Below are positions 1 through 10,829 of a stretch of 64,000 nt of DNA, one piece after another. The DNA comes from Delphinapterus leucas (lineage: Eukaryota > Chordata > Mammalia > Artiodactyla > Monodontidae): positions 19,771,410-19,835,409 of the forward strand of contig NW_022098026.1 in assembly GCF_002288925.2 (NCBI RefSeq), given 5' to 3'. The notes beneath the pieces are model-generated. The model saw nothing but the letters and a program-made list of their open reading frames with translations, ran no database searches and was not told the origin of the DNA. Positions within the stretch are counted from its first letter, which is position 1. The number at the start of each line of letters is the position of its first letter. The translations under genes and the position numbers were made by a program.

Positions 1-365
1 TGTGTGACCTTGGGGAGTTACTTAACTCCCTGGGCTTCAGATGCAGCCTCTGAAAAACAGGATATCAGACCAAAGATGATCTGGTGCCCTAAGGGGCAGA
101 CCCTTCTCTTGGCCCTTCATTCCTTGGAGTCCCCTGGCCAATGCGGCCCCATGTCCCCGGACACTGAACTTCAGGGCTTTCCTCTCCACCTGCTCCATGG
201 AGGCAGGAAAACATTCGCTTTCTCCCCCTGCCCCCAATAAGCGTGCCCAGCACAGTGCCTTTCGTAATCCTTCCAGCAAGCTTGTGACCCATAAGTAAAT
301 AGATGAACCACCCACCCTTCACTTAGGGATGGGATGTCTTTTTCTCTTTCCATTGTCTCCTCAAG

Positions 366-575
366 AGCACAAGACTAGGGGCAGAAGGTCCTGGCCTGGG
401 TTCAAATTCTGACTGTTACACACCAGCTGAGGCTTCAGGCAAGTCACATTGCCCCTCCAAACCTCAATTTCTTTTCTCTGCAAAGTAGGGATTAGAAATA
501 AAACATCTACCTTATGGGCTTGTCAGGATAAATCCAAAGAGCCTTTGTAAATTCTAAAGCAAAAGTATTATATAC
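366..575 (+). mobile_element. MIR SINE relic
   Basis: CCTGGGTTCAAATTCTGACT, a CAAACCTCAATTTCTTTTCT-like core and TTGTCAGGATAAATCC. Confidence 0.7.
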
Positions 576-639
576 AGAAAAGCCAAGAAGTATGACTATC
601 AGTTACATTATTATTAATCCTAGACCGGGTTCAGGGATA

Positions 640-862
640 GGATTGTGTGGCGGTTTTAGCCTGAGGAGTCTTGATAGTCACGTGACTTGGGACAAGTTTC
701 TTAACCTCTCTGAGCCTTAGTTTTCTCATCTGCAAAATGGGGATTCTAATAGTACCTACAGCAAAGGGTTGCTGTGGGCGTAAAAGAGAGAGTACACATA
801 AATGGTCTGCACAGTGCCTGGCGCATAGCAAACTCCACAAATAGCGACGGTTATTATTTTAA
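640..862 (+). mobile_element. MIR SINE relic
   Basis: GTTTCTTAACCTCTCTGAGC, TCATCTGCAAAATGGGGATT and CACAGTGCCTGGCGCATAGC. Confidence 0.8.
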
Positions 863-1574
863 CACCCCTCCCCAATAATTCCTCCAGCTGCTTCACCCCC
901 CGCCCTCCCCCCTGGAGGAGGTGGTGGTCTCACCTCACCCCCGCCTTGCTTCCCTGAGGCAGACATCCCAGCCTCATTTGGATGAAAATGGATCCCGAGG
1001 AAGCTGCCTTCCCCGCAGCCCTCAGAGGAGGCAGGGCGGGAGCGAGTGCCGCCGAGGGGAGGTCGGAGGAGGAGGGCACTGTGAAGGGCTGTGTGGCAGT
1101 CGGGGGATGGGGATCAGAGGCTGTCCCCGCACCCCAACCAGCCGCCCGGGATTGAGGCCACTCCGCCTGCCAGGCTGGGCCTCATGGATGCTGGGAGCTG
1201 CTTATCAGGTTAGCGTGGAGCCGCTGTCTCTGCACATTACTCGACCCATCCGTTGCCGCTCTCCTGAGCGCTCCGCCTGCCCCCAGCTCTGCCTGTGCTA
1301 ACTAGCTAATTGGATCTTGGCTAACCTGGTTATGGGCCAAGTCAGCCTAGCTCCTCTGCCTCCAGAAGCAAGGGTGGGGGCAGGGCAGAGCGGCTGTGCA
1401 TGTGTGTGAGCATGTTTGTCCTTGTGGAGGAGCCTGTCTCGAACCCTTGTTCCAATCTTCCCGGGATCCCCTGGGCCCACGGAGACTGGATCTTGGCGCC
1501 CGAGTTGAGCCCAGAGTACCCCAATCCGCCGTGAGTGGTTGAGGGCATGAGGGCATACCCCCATTCCAAAACTC

Positions 1575-1750
1575 AGCTCTGCCACCAACATCATCTAGTT
1601 GACTTCGGGGAGGCTGAGCCTCAGCTTCCTCCTTTGTAAATTGTATCATGGAATAATAAGATGTGTCACCTCGGGTGGCTGTGTAAATGGAAGACGCACT
1701 CCAGTGCCGGGCACTTAGTAGGCACTCTGGGAGTGATAACTGTGATCTGT
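1575..1750 (+). mobile_element. MIR SINE relic
   Basis: GCCTCAGCTTCCTCCTTTGT, and GCCGGGCACTTAGTAGGCAC at the 3' part. Confidence 0.6.
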
Positions 1751-1756
1751 GATCAC

Positions 1757-1797
1757 TTCGTCATCGTCGTCATCGTCGTCGTTGTCATCATCATTAG
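1757..1797. repeat. (GTC/ATC)n trinucleotide repeat
   Basis: About 13 units alternating CGT and CAT steps (plus strand TCATCGTCG pattern), partly CpG-containing. Confidence 0.85.
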
Positions 1798-1941
1798 GCA
1801 TGCTGGGCTCCTGCCACTTCCCCCCATCCTGTGGTTGGGGGTGGGAGGGATCTCAGAGTGGGGGGCAGGAGAGGCTTTCATTCACAGTTCCTTGCAGGTG
1901 TTTCCTCTGGGGCAAGACTCCAATCTCTTCAATTGTTCCTT

Positions 1942-1970
1942 ATGCAAATATTATGCTAATGATCACGTCA
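1942..1970 (+). promoter_or_regulatory. Octamer pair and CRE-like half-site
   Basis: A perfect octamer ATGCAAAT (1942-1949), a one-mismatch octamer ATGCTAAT (1953-1960) and ACGTCA (1965-1970) within 29 bp. Function is inferred from motif clustering alone. Confidence 0.35.
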
Positions 1971-2489
1971 GCACACTCCAGAGCTCCGGGAAGGTGAAGG
2001 GTGGGCTGATTCCCCAGGTTTCAGTTCGGCCCGGTCCATCCCCTTACCTCCCACAAAGAGAAGCAAGTGCTGGTCCCCTGACAACACCAGTCCTCAGGGC
2101 AGAGAGAGCAAGAGAGACCCCGGTTGAGAGAGAAACAAAGAAAGGCCCCAGTCTTGGTAGGAGATGGACAGCCTCACCATTGCCATAATCACCGACATCA
2201 AAAAGGCCTTTGGAAACGTCAGATTCTTCCCCGCCCTGTGCAGGCTACTCTACAATTACAGAGGCGCAGCCCCTGGCCCTGGGGAGCTGGTGTGGGGGTG
2301 GGGAGGAGTCGGGGGAAGGGAGGGGAAGGAGGGGAAAGGGCTAGGGTTTGCTAGAAGGCAAGGGGCCGCTCTCTCATGGTCATTGAGGGCAGGGGCCTTG
2401 CTCAGGTCCCTCCCAGCGTCCCAGCTCCTGGCTGAGGCCGGGCTCACCATCAAGTGGGGAGACCGAGATTAGGAAAGTGATCCTGAGTA

Positions 2490-2870
2490 GGCCTCAGTGG
2501 GGCTTGTCCTGCTCTGCTTTCACTTTCTTTTTTTTCTTTTTTTTTTTTTGCGGTACGCGGGCCTCTCACTGTTGTGGCCTCTCCCATTGCGGAGCACAGG
2601 CTCCGGACGCACAGGCTCAGCGGCCATGGCTCACGGGCCCAGCTGCTCCGCGGCACGTGGGATTTTCCCAGACCGGGTCACAAACCCGTGTCCCCTGCAT
2701 CGGCAGGCGGACTCTCAACCACTGCGCCACCAGGGAAGCCCCTGCTTTCACTTTCTGACCACCTGTGTGACCGGTCACCTCTGTCATGTTTTGTCAGCTG
2801 TTAAATGGGCATGAGAATCCCTGCTTCTTTATGTTCCTGTGAGGATTCAGTGAGATGCTGTAGGCCTCAC
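2490..2870 (+). mobile_element. MIR SINE relic split by a CHR-2 SINE
   Basis: The left part ends CTGCTTTCACTTTCT and the right part resumes GACCACCTGTGTGACC, TGTTAAATGGGCATGAGAAT and GAGGATTCAGTGAGAT. Confidence 0.6.
2529..2741 (-). mobile_element. CHR-2-like tRNA-derived SINE
   Basis: A complete copy in minus orientation: a T-rich stretch first, then GCGGTACGCGGGCCTCTCAC, ending CCACCAGGGAAGCCC. It is bounded by a perfect 15-bp duplication CTGCTTTCACTTTCT (2514-2528 and 2742-2756). It landed inside an older plus-oriented MIR. This SINE class is characteristic of cetaceans and close relatives. Confidence 0.93.
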
Positions 2871-4299
2871 CCAAAGATGATCATAACTGGCAAGCAGAGT
2901 GAGAGCAAAAGAAAAACAGATGCCCATTCCCGCTCCGTGGCCCACAGCAGGGCGGTCAGACAAAACGGGTGCCATTTTGCACCTGGCGACATGACACGGG
3001 GTCTCCACTGAACATCTAACCTGCCCTCTGGGTTAATGTTGGACAAGATTTGCAGTTGAACCTTAGCCTTCTGGCACTGTCCTCTGTTAGAACAGAGGTG
3101 GGAGGGGAAGTGTACTTGTGTAGGCACAAGTATAGGTGAGGAGTGCTGATGGGGCCAATGTGGAACCAGCCTGTTCCCTGGGGGAACCCCCTGAACATAC
3201 CGCCTTTGTTTTGCTGAGATGTCAGGCCTCTAGGCAGCTCAACCGACTGTGACCCCTCCACACTCTGTGAGAGGAGCCCCAGCCCTTGGAGCCTACTCCA
3301 GGGAGGTAGTAGGTGCTCAATAAATACAAATTGACTGGAATGGGGAGACAGCCAGGACACTGCCAACTAGATAACCAGTTGTGCAAGCAGCAGGCCGCTG
3401 TAATTAGACCAAGGAGAACAGTCAGTTATGAATATCAGACGCCTGGTGGGGTTAGCAGCCATTGAGGGGGGCTGAAATGATGAGAGAGGCCTGCCCTCCC
3501 TGATGGCCTTCTGAAGAGGGCTGAACAGCACCGAGTGCCCTCGCTGCCTCAGGAGCCCTCTGCCTTTGTCTGGGTGCCCCACCATTAGGGGCCCTGCTTC
3601 TCCCTTTCCCCTCCTCCCTCCTAGAACCCACCCCACCCCCAGCCTTCTATCTGCACCTCCATTATGATGCCTATTAGGATGGAGCCCAATTACAGTTCTT
3701 TATGCCCAAGGCTTATCGCCTCCGTGGGATTCGAAACTCCCCGGGGCAGGGTTTATCCGGGGGTGTCCACTGCTGCATCCCCAGTGGTGGAAGCCAGCCC
3801 CTGGCCTGTAAAGGATGCTTAATAAACTCATGTTGAAATGGAAAATTAGGGTGAGGAGGAGAAGGGGAGTTGGAGAGAAGGGAGAGAAAGACCTCAGAGA
3901 AGGAGAAGAAGGGAGAGCGAGAGGAGAGGGGAGAAGGAAGGAAGACGGGGAAGAAGGAAGAGGGGACAGTGAGGCAGCCATGTTGTTCTCTGATGGGGAA
4001 CACAGCCTAGTCCTCCTTTGGTGCTTATAGTCTACTTGGAGACATAAGGTGGCCACACAAAGAGCCCTGCCCCTGTCCTTCTGCCCTGTGGCCGGCTCCT
4101 GCATCCGTGACCTGGACCTGCTCTCTCTGCCCTGGCAGTCCAGGCTCCCCTCACTCCCCGGCTCCCCTTGGCAACCTGGCTCTGAGGAAGTGCTCCTGGG
4201 TGCCATCCAGGCAGTGGGGGCCGGGCAGGAACCATGCCAAGCTAGGGAGCATGGCCAGGAAGGAGTCAGCAAGGCAGATGCCGCCCCTCTCTTGCTGTC

Positions 4300-4390
4300 T
4301 TGATTAGAGAAATTGAGATGTTAATAATATTCCGAGATGCAAGGTGCTAATTAAAGTTAATTACCGTTTCCTTGTGAAGTAACCTCTCCT
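4300..4390. promoter_or_regulatory. AT-rich islet with paired TAATTA motifs
   Basis: Two TAATTA homeodomain cores at 4348-4353 and 4358-4363, 10 bp apart, in an AT-rich island within GC-rich DNA. Candidate conserved enhancer; not proven. Confidence 0.3.
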
Positions 4391-4649
4391 CATGTTTACC
4401 GGGAGCAAGGCTGCCAGCCGCTCCCCTGGCTCGTGCCAATCACAATGCCCGCTGCTGTGTCCCTACACCCTCACAGGTGCCCTCAGCTGCCCCAGTTCAG
4501 CCCAGGCAGGCACTGAGACTTCCCGGGCCCTGCCTCTTGGCGCAGCACCAGACCCGCCCTGTTGAGGTGCATGGGGCACACGGGTGGCGGGAGGGAGTAT
4601 CCTGTGGGCCTGGCGACAGGACAAGTGGCCTTAGACGTTGGCACCGCTG

Positions 4650-4895
4650 TCCTCTGCCTCCTCCTGCAGAGTCTTGCCCTGTCTCTTTCCAGTTCCTGGA
4701 CCTGGAGCAAGTTACTTTACCTCTCAGCATCTCAGTTTTCATATCTGTAAATGGAGCTAATAATTCCTACCTTGTACAGTTGTTGTGAGGATCGAATGAG
4801 ACACTGCCTGTACAATGCTCGCCACAATCACATAGCTGGGATTTAATAAGCTCTCAATTAAGGTTAACTGTGATTGTTGTTGTCTTTGTTAATAA
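4650..4895 (+). mobile_element. MIR SINE relic
   Basis: GCAAGTTACTTTACCTCTCA, TCATATCTGTAAATGGAGCT and GTTGTGAGGATCGAATGAGA. Confidence 0.75.
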
Positions 4896-5064
4896 TCGTC
4901 TCCCTCCCAAATCCCTCTCCTGTGTGGTCTGACTGCAGGCCTGGCAGTGGGTGAGCTGAGTAGGCACTTGTTCTCTATGCATACTGGGGACACCACCCCA
5001 GGCACACTGCACACGTCCCCACACCAACACCCTGCCTTGTGGAGGGCCTCCCCATCCTTAGCCC

Positions 5065-5092
5065 ACCCCCCCCCCCCCACACACACACACAT
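5065..5092. repeat. Poly-C followed by (CA)n
   Basis: A run of about 14 C followed by about 14 bp of CA. Confidence 0.9.
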
Positions 5093-5203
5093 ACAGCCTC
5101 TTCTCATGGCCCTGTCCCTGGTCTCAGCCTCACCCGGGGAAGTAGAGAGAAGAGGGAGGAAGCTGATAGGGCTCTCTCAGGGGTACAGTTCTGCAAAGCT
5201 GCA

Positions 5204-5228
5204 TGTGTGTGTGTGTGTGTGTGTGTGT
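5204..5228. repeat. (GT)n microsatellite
   Basis: About 25 bp of uninterrupted GT. Confidence 0.95.
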
Positions 5229-6255
5229 CCACGCTTGTGTTCCAGGCTTCATAGGGCTTTGAGGGAGAGGCCACCCTCTTGGGATGCAAGTCAGGTTGCC
5301 ATGACAACCACTGCAGGTGCACAGCACCTCCAATCTTTTCTGCTTCCCCCTCCACAGCCACTCTGACCAATTCTGGGGGAGACACCATCTCTCTGATGGG
5401 AGTCTCCCCAACCGCACCCCAGGCTACCACCCCTGTCCCTTGCCTGCCTTCTCAGGAAGCCCCAGGGCTCAGGAGGGGGCCAGGGACAAGGAAGAGCCCT
5501 GGGAAAGGATTCCTCTTTCAAGCCCAGGTTCCTCTAGGGGCTTAGTGCTAATGAGTTGATATTGCCTGTCACCTTCGATTTGGGCAGATGGAGGTTTCTG
5601 AAGCTTGGGTAATCAAAGAGTCAGGACCCCCTACTGGCTTTGTGTACCTCCCTCCTGCCCTGGGAAGATCCCTGGCTCCTTCTCTGAGGGTGGCACTGGT
5701 CAGCGCAGCCTGGGGCATTTCCTGTTTATGGGCTTAGAAGGGCAAGTGGAGGGGACCTCAGTCTGGGCATCTGGCCCAGATTTGGGGGTGAGGGTGAGTT
5801 GGAGGGACACTGATGGTACCAGCAGGCCCTGGGAAACTCCCATGGCTCAGCTATTCCTGGTGGGTTTCTGCATTCCACCCACTCTGGCCCCAAACCCAAA
5901 TTCCAAGTGTAGACTTGCTCAGGGTAGAGCCTGTCCTTGGCTTTCTATTCCAGGCTTGACCTCCTTCTGCTCAAAGGCACCTGCCTCTAGCCCCTCTGGG
6001 GGCCTGGATCCTTTCCCCCAAAGCCCATGCCTCATGGCTCCAGCTCCATCTACCTCCATCTCAGCTCCCTCCTCACATCCCCCTCTTCCCCAGTCTCCCT
6101 CTCATCCCCATCCCACCCACGCCCCTCACTTTCCACACCTCCTTCCCCCTCTCCACCACAACCCTTCCCACCTGTATCCCTACTCACCTGTGGCTGCCCT
6201 CCCTCTGCCTCCCTTTTCTTGCTCTGGCTGCAGACTCCCCAAGCAGATTTCCTCC

Positions 6256-6277
6256 CATTCATTCATTCATTCATTCA
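6256..6277. repeat. (ATTC)n short tandem repeat
   Basis: About five and a half ATTC units, followed by an ancient repeat end (to about 6420). Confidence 0.9.
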
Positions 6278-7444
6278 GGGATGGTAAATAAGTTGAACAA
6301 GATTCTTGCCTCCTGCAAGCTTTTATTCTAGTGGGAAGAGACAGAAATTGAACAAGTAAACAAATAAATGAAATAATGATAGACTGGCCAAGGTCAAGGA
6401 AAAGGATAAAGGGGAATCTGTGACAGAGATCACAAGGGCACTTTCTAATCCCCCAAATAGATGTGGAGTCAGGAAAAGGACCGTGGAGAGCAGCCGACAG
6501 GGGCCACCTGGAGGCAGAGATTTGGCAGAGGCCGTCCCCCAGGTCATCTGTAAGCAGTGGACACGGAAGCTACTAGACCCTGCTGCTCTCCGCCCATTCA
6601 CCCCCTGCTCAGATAGATGCCTTGCTCTTCAGTCAACCATGATGGACAGAGACAGAAAATCGGAGAGACCTCCTTCCCGCCAGCCCCGCCTCTGCCCCCA
6701 CCCCATCAGCTCTTGCCAACTACGTGGCTCTCCTGATAACACTGAGATGAGGGCCAAGAGTACCAGTCCTGGGGCATCTAAAGCGGGAGACTGAGTACAC
6801 AGGCAAGAAAAACATGACCATGTCAAAATACAGCCTCAAACCTGAACAAACTACCACAGCTGTTAAGAAATTAAATATGCAAGTGCTGAGAGAACTTGGG
6901 AAGGCTCCTGGCCAGGAAAGGGGTCACTGCAGGCAGTTTTCCAGGGGTGCAGGGGGAATGAGCATGTGGAACGGCTCCAAGCCACGTGGAGTCCAGAGCG
7001 CGTTCACAGACACAGCTTGGGGACTTTGCCCTTCCCGGTGCTGCAGCCCCATGAAATATTTAGGCTTCTGGACTCTGCTCATCCCATCTTGTCCTCCTCA
7101 GCAAGTGCACTTCCCCTACATGATTTATGGCTGTCCCCTTTCGTCTTCTTCCAGGCCTGCAGAGGAGGGAAAACCCAGTCCCCAGATTGGAGAAGGGTAT
7201 GTCCCGAACCCCTACCCCCGTGGGCAGGGGCAGGATCCAAGCCTAACCTCCTATTCCATACTCATCCCCCACAACGGGGACACCCACCCATAGAGGGGAG
7301 CCTTGAGAGAAAGGTCATGGGGCTGAGTCTAGGAACTGAGAGGTAATTTAGGGGCCGCAATAATGGGGAAGCAGAAGAAGGAGAAGGGAAGGAAAGATGC
7401 ACACGTCCTGGTTCCCAAAGGCCTGGGAAAGGAAAGGAGCTGGC

Positions 7445-7650
7445 GACTGAGGATAAAAGCTGCGTTCATTGAGCACTTAGTAACTTACCGTGCTAAGAAG
7501 TTCACATGCATCATCCTCTTAAATCCACACTACAAAGTTAGGGTCTATTATCCCCATCTCATAGCTAGAGAAACTGCTGCTCAGAGAGGTTAAGTTACTT
7601 GTCCAAGGCAATCCAGACAGTCCAGCTCCAGAGGCCAAGCTCCACATACT
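7445..7650 (-). mobile_element. MIR SINE relic, minus orientation
   Basis: GTTCATTGAGCACTTAGTAA, CTATTATCCCCATCTCATAG and TCAGAGAGGTTAAGTTACTT, the reverse complement of MIR. Confidence 0.7.
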
Positions 7651-9225
7651 CCAGAGATGTGATGACACTTGGTTAGGGGAGGGAGGTGGGAACAGAGGTG
7701 GGTGTGTGTCTGTTGGGGGGAAGTCATGCCTGGGCAGTGTCTGCCCCCTTCCCTCTTCCTCCCAAAAGATGAGGCAGCTCTCAGTATAATCCGGCCCCCC
7801 CTGCCTCTCCTCCACTCCAAAGTGGATCAGCCCCAGCCAGCACTCCAAAATCTTCAGCTGTTTATGAGGCAAACATTGTTGGCCAGAGATTGGGAGACCC
7901 TGAAGAAGGGGGGAAAGAAAGATGAAGAGACAGAGAAGGAGAGAAGGAGAGAGAGTAAGAGAGAGCTAGAGGAAGAGACAGACACTGAGCACAAGGCAGG
8001 TGTGTGTGATGGAACACAAGTGACAGCTGGGCGGGGGTATTAGAGTGACCCACAGCCTGGACAGTTATAGCCCAGGCCATCCACTGGATGGTGACAGAAA
8101 GGATGGAAGGTGATAGAAGGAACTCCCACTCCCCACCCCCACTCAGCTCCCTTTCCTCCCGCCCTTCCCCCTTCACACCCCAGCTTCTCCTTCCCCTCCC
8201 CCACTGTCTTCTCCAGAACAATTCTAATTAGACTAAGTGACTAAGAGCTGGTTTCGGCCTGAACAGCCAATTAGGCCAGGAAGAAGGGAAAGTAGCTCCC
8301 CTAAGTCTCGCATCCCTACCCACACACCTCCTCTGCCTTTGACCCAGACCAAGTATTCTTAGTCCAAAACTCCAGACTCACTCAAGTTCCCCTGGTCCTG
8401 CTCCTCCCTCACTGCCCACTGGGCCCCTATGACCTGTGTCCAGACAGCCCTCAGCCCACTGCTTACTGCCCACCTTGAGGTCCTCCATTCTTGAGGCCCT
8501 GAGTCCATTCGAGTCTTCCTGGCAATGGGTGCAAGGAAAGAGAGGGGGCCTCCTTGGGAGGCTAGCTTTCTGAGTCTCTTTATTTCTGATGCTGCTCCTC
8601 TCTCTCTTTTTCCCTTCCTCTGGCACTTATTTCTAACATCCATGGACCAGGCCTTCTGGTTGCCATGGAGACATAATGTGCAGCTGGATGTGAGCGGGTG
8701 AGAGGAGCTGTGTGCGCTGTGCGGCACGGGTGGCTGTGTGTGAAACGTATCCACGTGTAAGGAAGCTTTCCTCAAGGTCTCCCTGAAGTGAGATCCCAGC
8801 TGAGGGGGAGACTCCAGAGGGCCCTAGTGACCCTCAACTACTGCAGGTCACATACTAAATCATGTTCAATCCAGGCTCTTAATCAACAGATTCTGGGCGG
8901 GTGCCCAAGCTGCCCCTCCTGTCCAAGGAGAGGATTGGGAACCCCAGGAAAGGAACAGAAGTGGGCAGAGATCCTTTCCTGTATAGAACAGCTGGAGGGA
9001 AGATTAAGCTGTGCAGATGGGCAGGCTGAGAAGAGGCCAAAAGCACCCCCCTCACAACACACTCCAGGGGCTCGGGGTGGGGAGGTTGACCCAGCAAGCC
9101 GTAAATTCCCCTCCATTTGTTTACTTCCCCTAGTATTTATCCAGGAGGTGGTGAGAAGTCAGAGACCTAGGTTCCTGCCCTCAGGAAGCCTAGCATCTTA
9201 GAGGAATCATGCTAACTTCCTTATT

Positions 9226-9572
9226 GTCTCCCATCTCGGGGCATTGGCAGCTGCAGTTTTCTGTACCTGGAATACTCTGTCCTGAGCTCTAAATCTTCAG
9301 GTTCCCTTAGAGAAGCTGCCTGGGCCACACTGAGTAAGGCAGCCCCCTTCTCTCCCCCACCTCCAGTTATCCTCCTTTGTGTCCCACTGTTTGTTTCCTT
9401 CACAGCGCTTTAACACAACCTATAATTACCTCATTTGTTTGTTTATTGTCTGTCTTCTCCACTGGAATGGAAGTTCTAAGAGACAGTAGGGACCATGCCT
9501 GTCTAATTCAGTGCTGTAACGCCAGCAGCTGGCACAGAGCCTGCCCCATAGTAGGTGTTAAATAAAAGAGTG
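9226..9572 (+). mobile_element. L2 3' end
   Basis: TTTTCTGTACCTGGAATACT, TCATTTGTTTGTTTATTGTC, GGGACCATGCCTGTCTAATT and a terminal AGTAGGTGTTAAATAAA. Confidence 0.7.
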
Positions 9573-9579
9573 GACACAT

Positions 9580-9735
9580 GATTTCATTGAAGCCCCACAA
9601 TGATCCTCTGTGATGGTAAGCATTATTAGCTCCATTTTACAGATGAAGAAACCAAGGCACAGTTACCTGCCCAAGCTCATACCAGTAGGAAGTGCTACAG
9701 ATTTCTAATGTAGGTCTCTCTAACTCCAGGTGTGA
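9580..9735 (-). mobile_element. MIR SINE relic, minus orientation
   Basis: CCATTTTACAGATGAAGAAA and CAGTTACCTGCCCAAGCTCA. Confidence 0.65.
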
Positions 9736-9904
9736 TGGAAGGATGTGGGGACCGAATTTCCTAATATACACTGTACCCTGGTTCCTCTTCCTTACTGTCT
9801 GTAGGTATATGCCTCCACCTCCAACCCAGGCTCTCCAGAGAAACCTCAGCGAGAAGGCAAGAGGACAGTTAGAATCTGTAAAGAACATAAATCTGACCTT
9901 TTCT

Positions 9905-10295
9905 TTTAGAGGCTTAGAATCCCTCAGTGGCTCCCTTTCCTTCCTTAGGTTGACCAGTAGGCCCTGCTAGCTCTGGCCCCTGCCTTCCTCTTCAACTTCT
10001 CCTGCCCTCCTGAACTACCTCACCTTCTCCTTCTGTACCTCCAGGCCCTTACACACACTGCTCCATCAGCCTGGGATGCAGACCCCTTCCTCAGTGGGCC
10101 CTTCCCCATCTGCCCTTTAGAACTCAGCTCTGGTGCCACCTCTTCCAGGAAGCCTGCTGGACGGTGCTGGAGGAGACACCTCCTTTGGCTCTCTAGCCTG
10201 AATTTACGGCTCAGGGCAGGGCTGAACACGATGTGGTCATTGTTTACCTGTCTGCCTCTCCCATAGAGACCGTGAAATGTTTGTGGTATGAATGA
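9905..10295 (+). mobile_element. L2 fragment
   Basis: CCCTCAGTGGCTCCCTTTCC, CTTACACACACTGCTCCATC, AGCTCTGGTGCCACCTCTTC and CAGGAAGCCTGCTGGAC follow the L2 order. Confidence 0.65.
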
Positions 10296-10829
10296 ACCAA
10301 CCAGGGACAGGATTCTAGTACTCTAGTCCCTTGACCCCTGATATCATTGCCAGGGCTTGACCTCAACAGGAGGAGCTCCTCACCCCTCACTGTCTGGCCA
10401 AGTCAGGGGCGGAGATGACATGGGGCCCTCCTGCTGACTCAGTGCCTCCTGTGATGAGGAGGTGAAGCCTCAAGGTTAGGGGCAGGTCTCCCTTGCCACA
10501 AGTAGAGGGAGGGCTGTTGATTCTGTAACTGGAGGATCGGTGGGGAGCACGGAGGAGTTGCACACTGAGCCAGGGAGCTGACCTCACCCCTTGTGGATTC
10601 AGAGGCTGTCAGAGGGGCTTCTGCCCTTCCTTTCAGGTGCCCACCCCCCCCACCCACCGCCAGGCTCTCTGGGGCGCGACTGATCCAGGCCTGATCTTGG
10701 CAGTGTCTTCACGCTGCCCCCCACCCCCGCCGGCCCCCACCTCTTCCGCACAGCAGATACAACCAACTTGTCTCCGACTGTAGCGAGGGGACGTGGGGAG
10801 GGTCCAGGCCCTAAGAAGCCCGGAGTATG

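Larger units (their letters stand above)
1..10829. other. Intergenic region downstream of PCDH1
   Basis: No convincing gene. It contains MIR, L2 and CHR repeats (listed separately), GA-rich sequence (3840-3970, 7880-7990), CT-rich sequence (6040-6230) and a few AT-rich, homeobox-motif islets that look like conserved non-coding elements (1920-2000, 4300-4390, 8220-8275). In human, PCDH1 is followed on this side by a long gene-poor interval before ARAP3 (established knowledge). Confidence 0.7.

Noticed and set aside
3700..4272. Minus-strand frame of 190 codons
   Set aside because: Ser/Pro/Leu-rich translation of a GA/CT-rich tract and an L2 end.
5605..6291. Plus-strand frame of 228 codons downstream of PCDH1
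   Set aside because: Ends in Pro/Ser/His-rich low complexity from a CT-rich tract and an ATTC repeat; no homology recognised.
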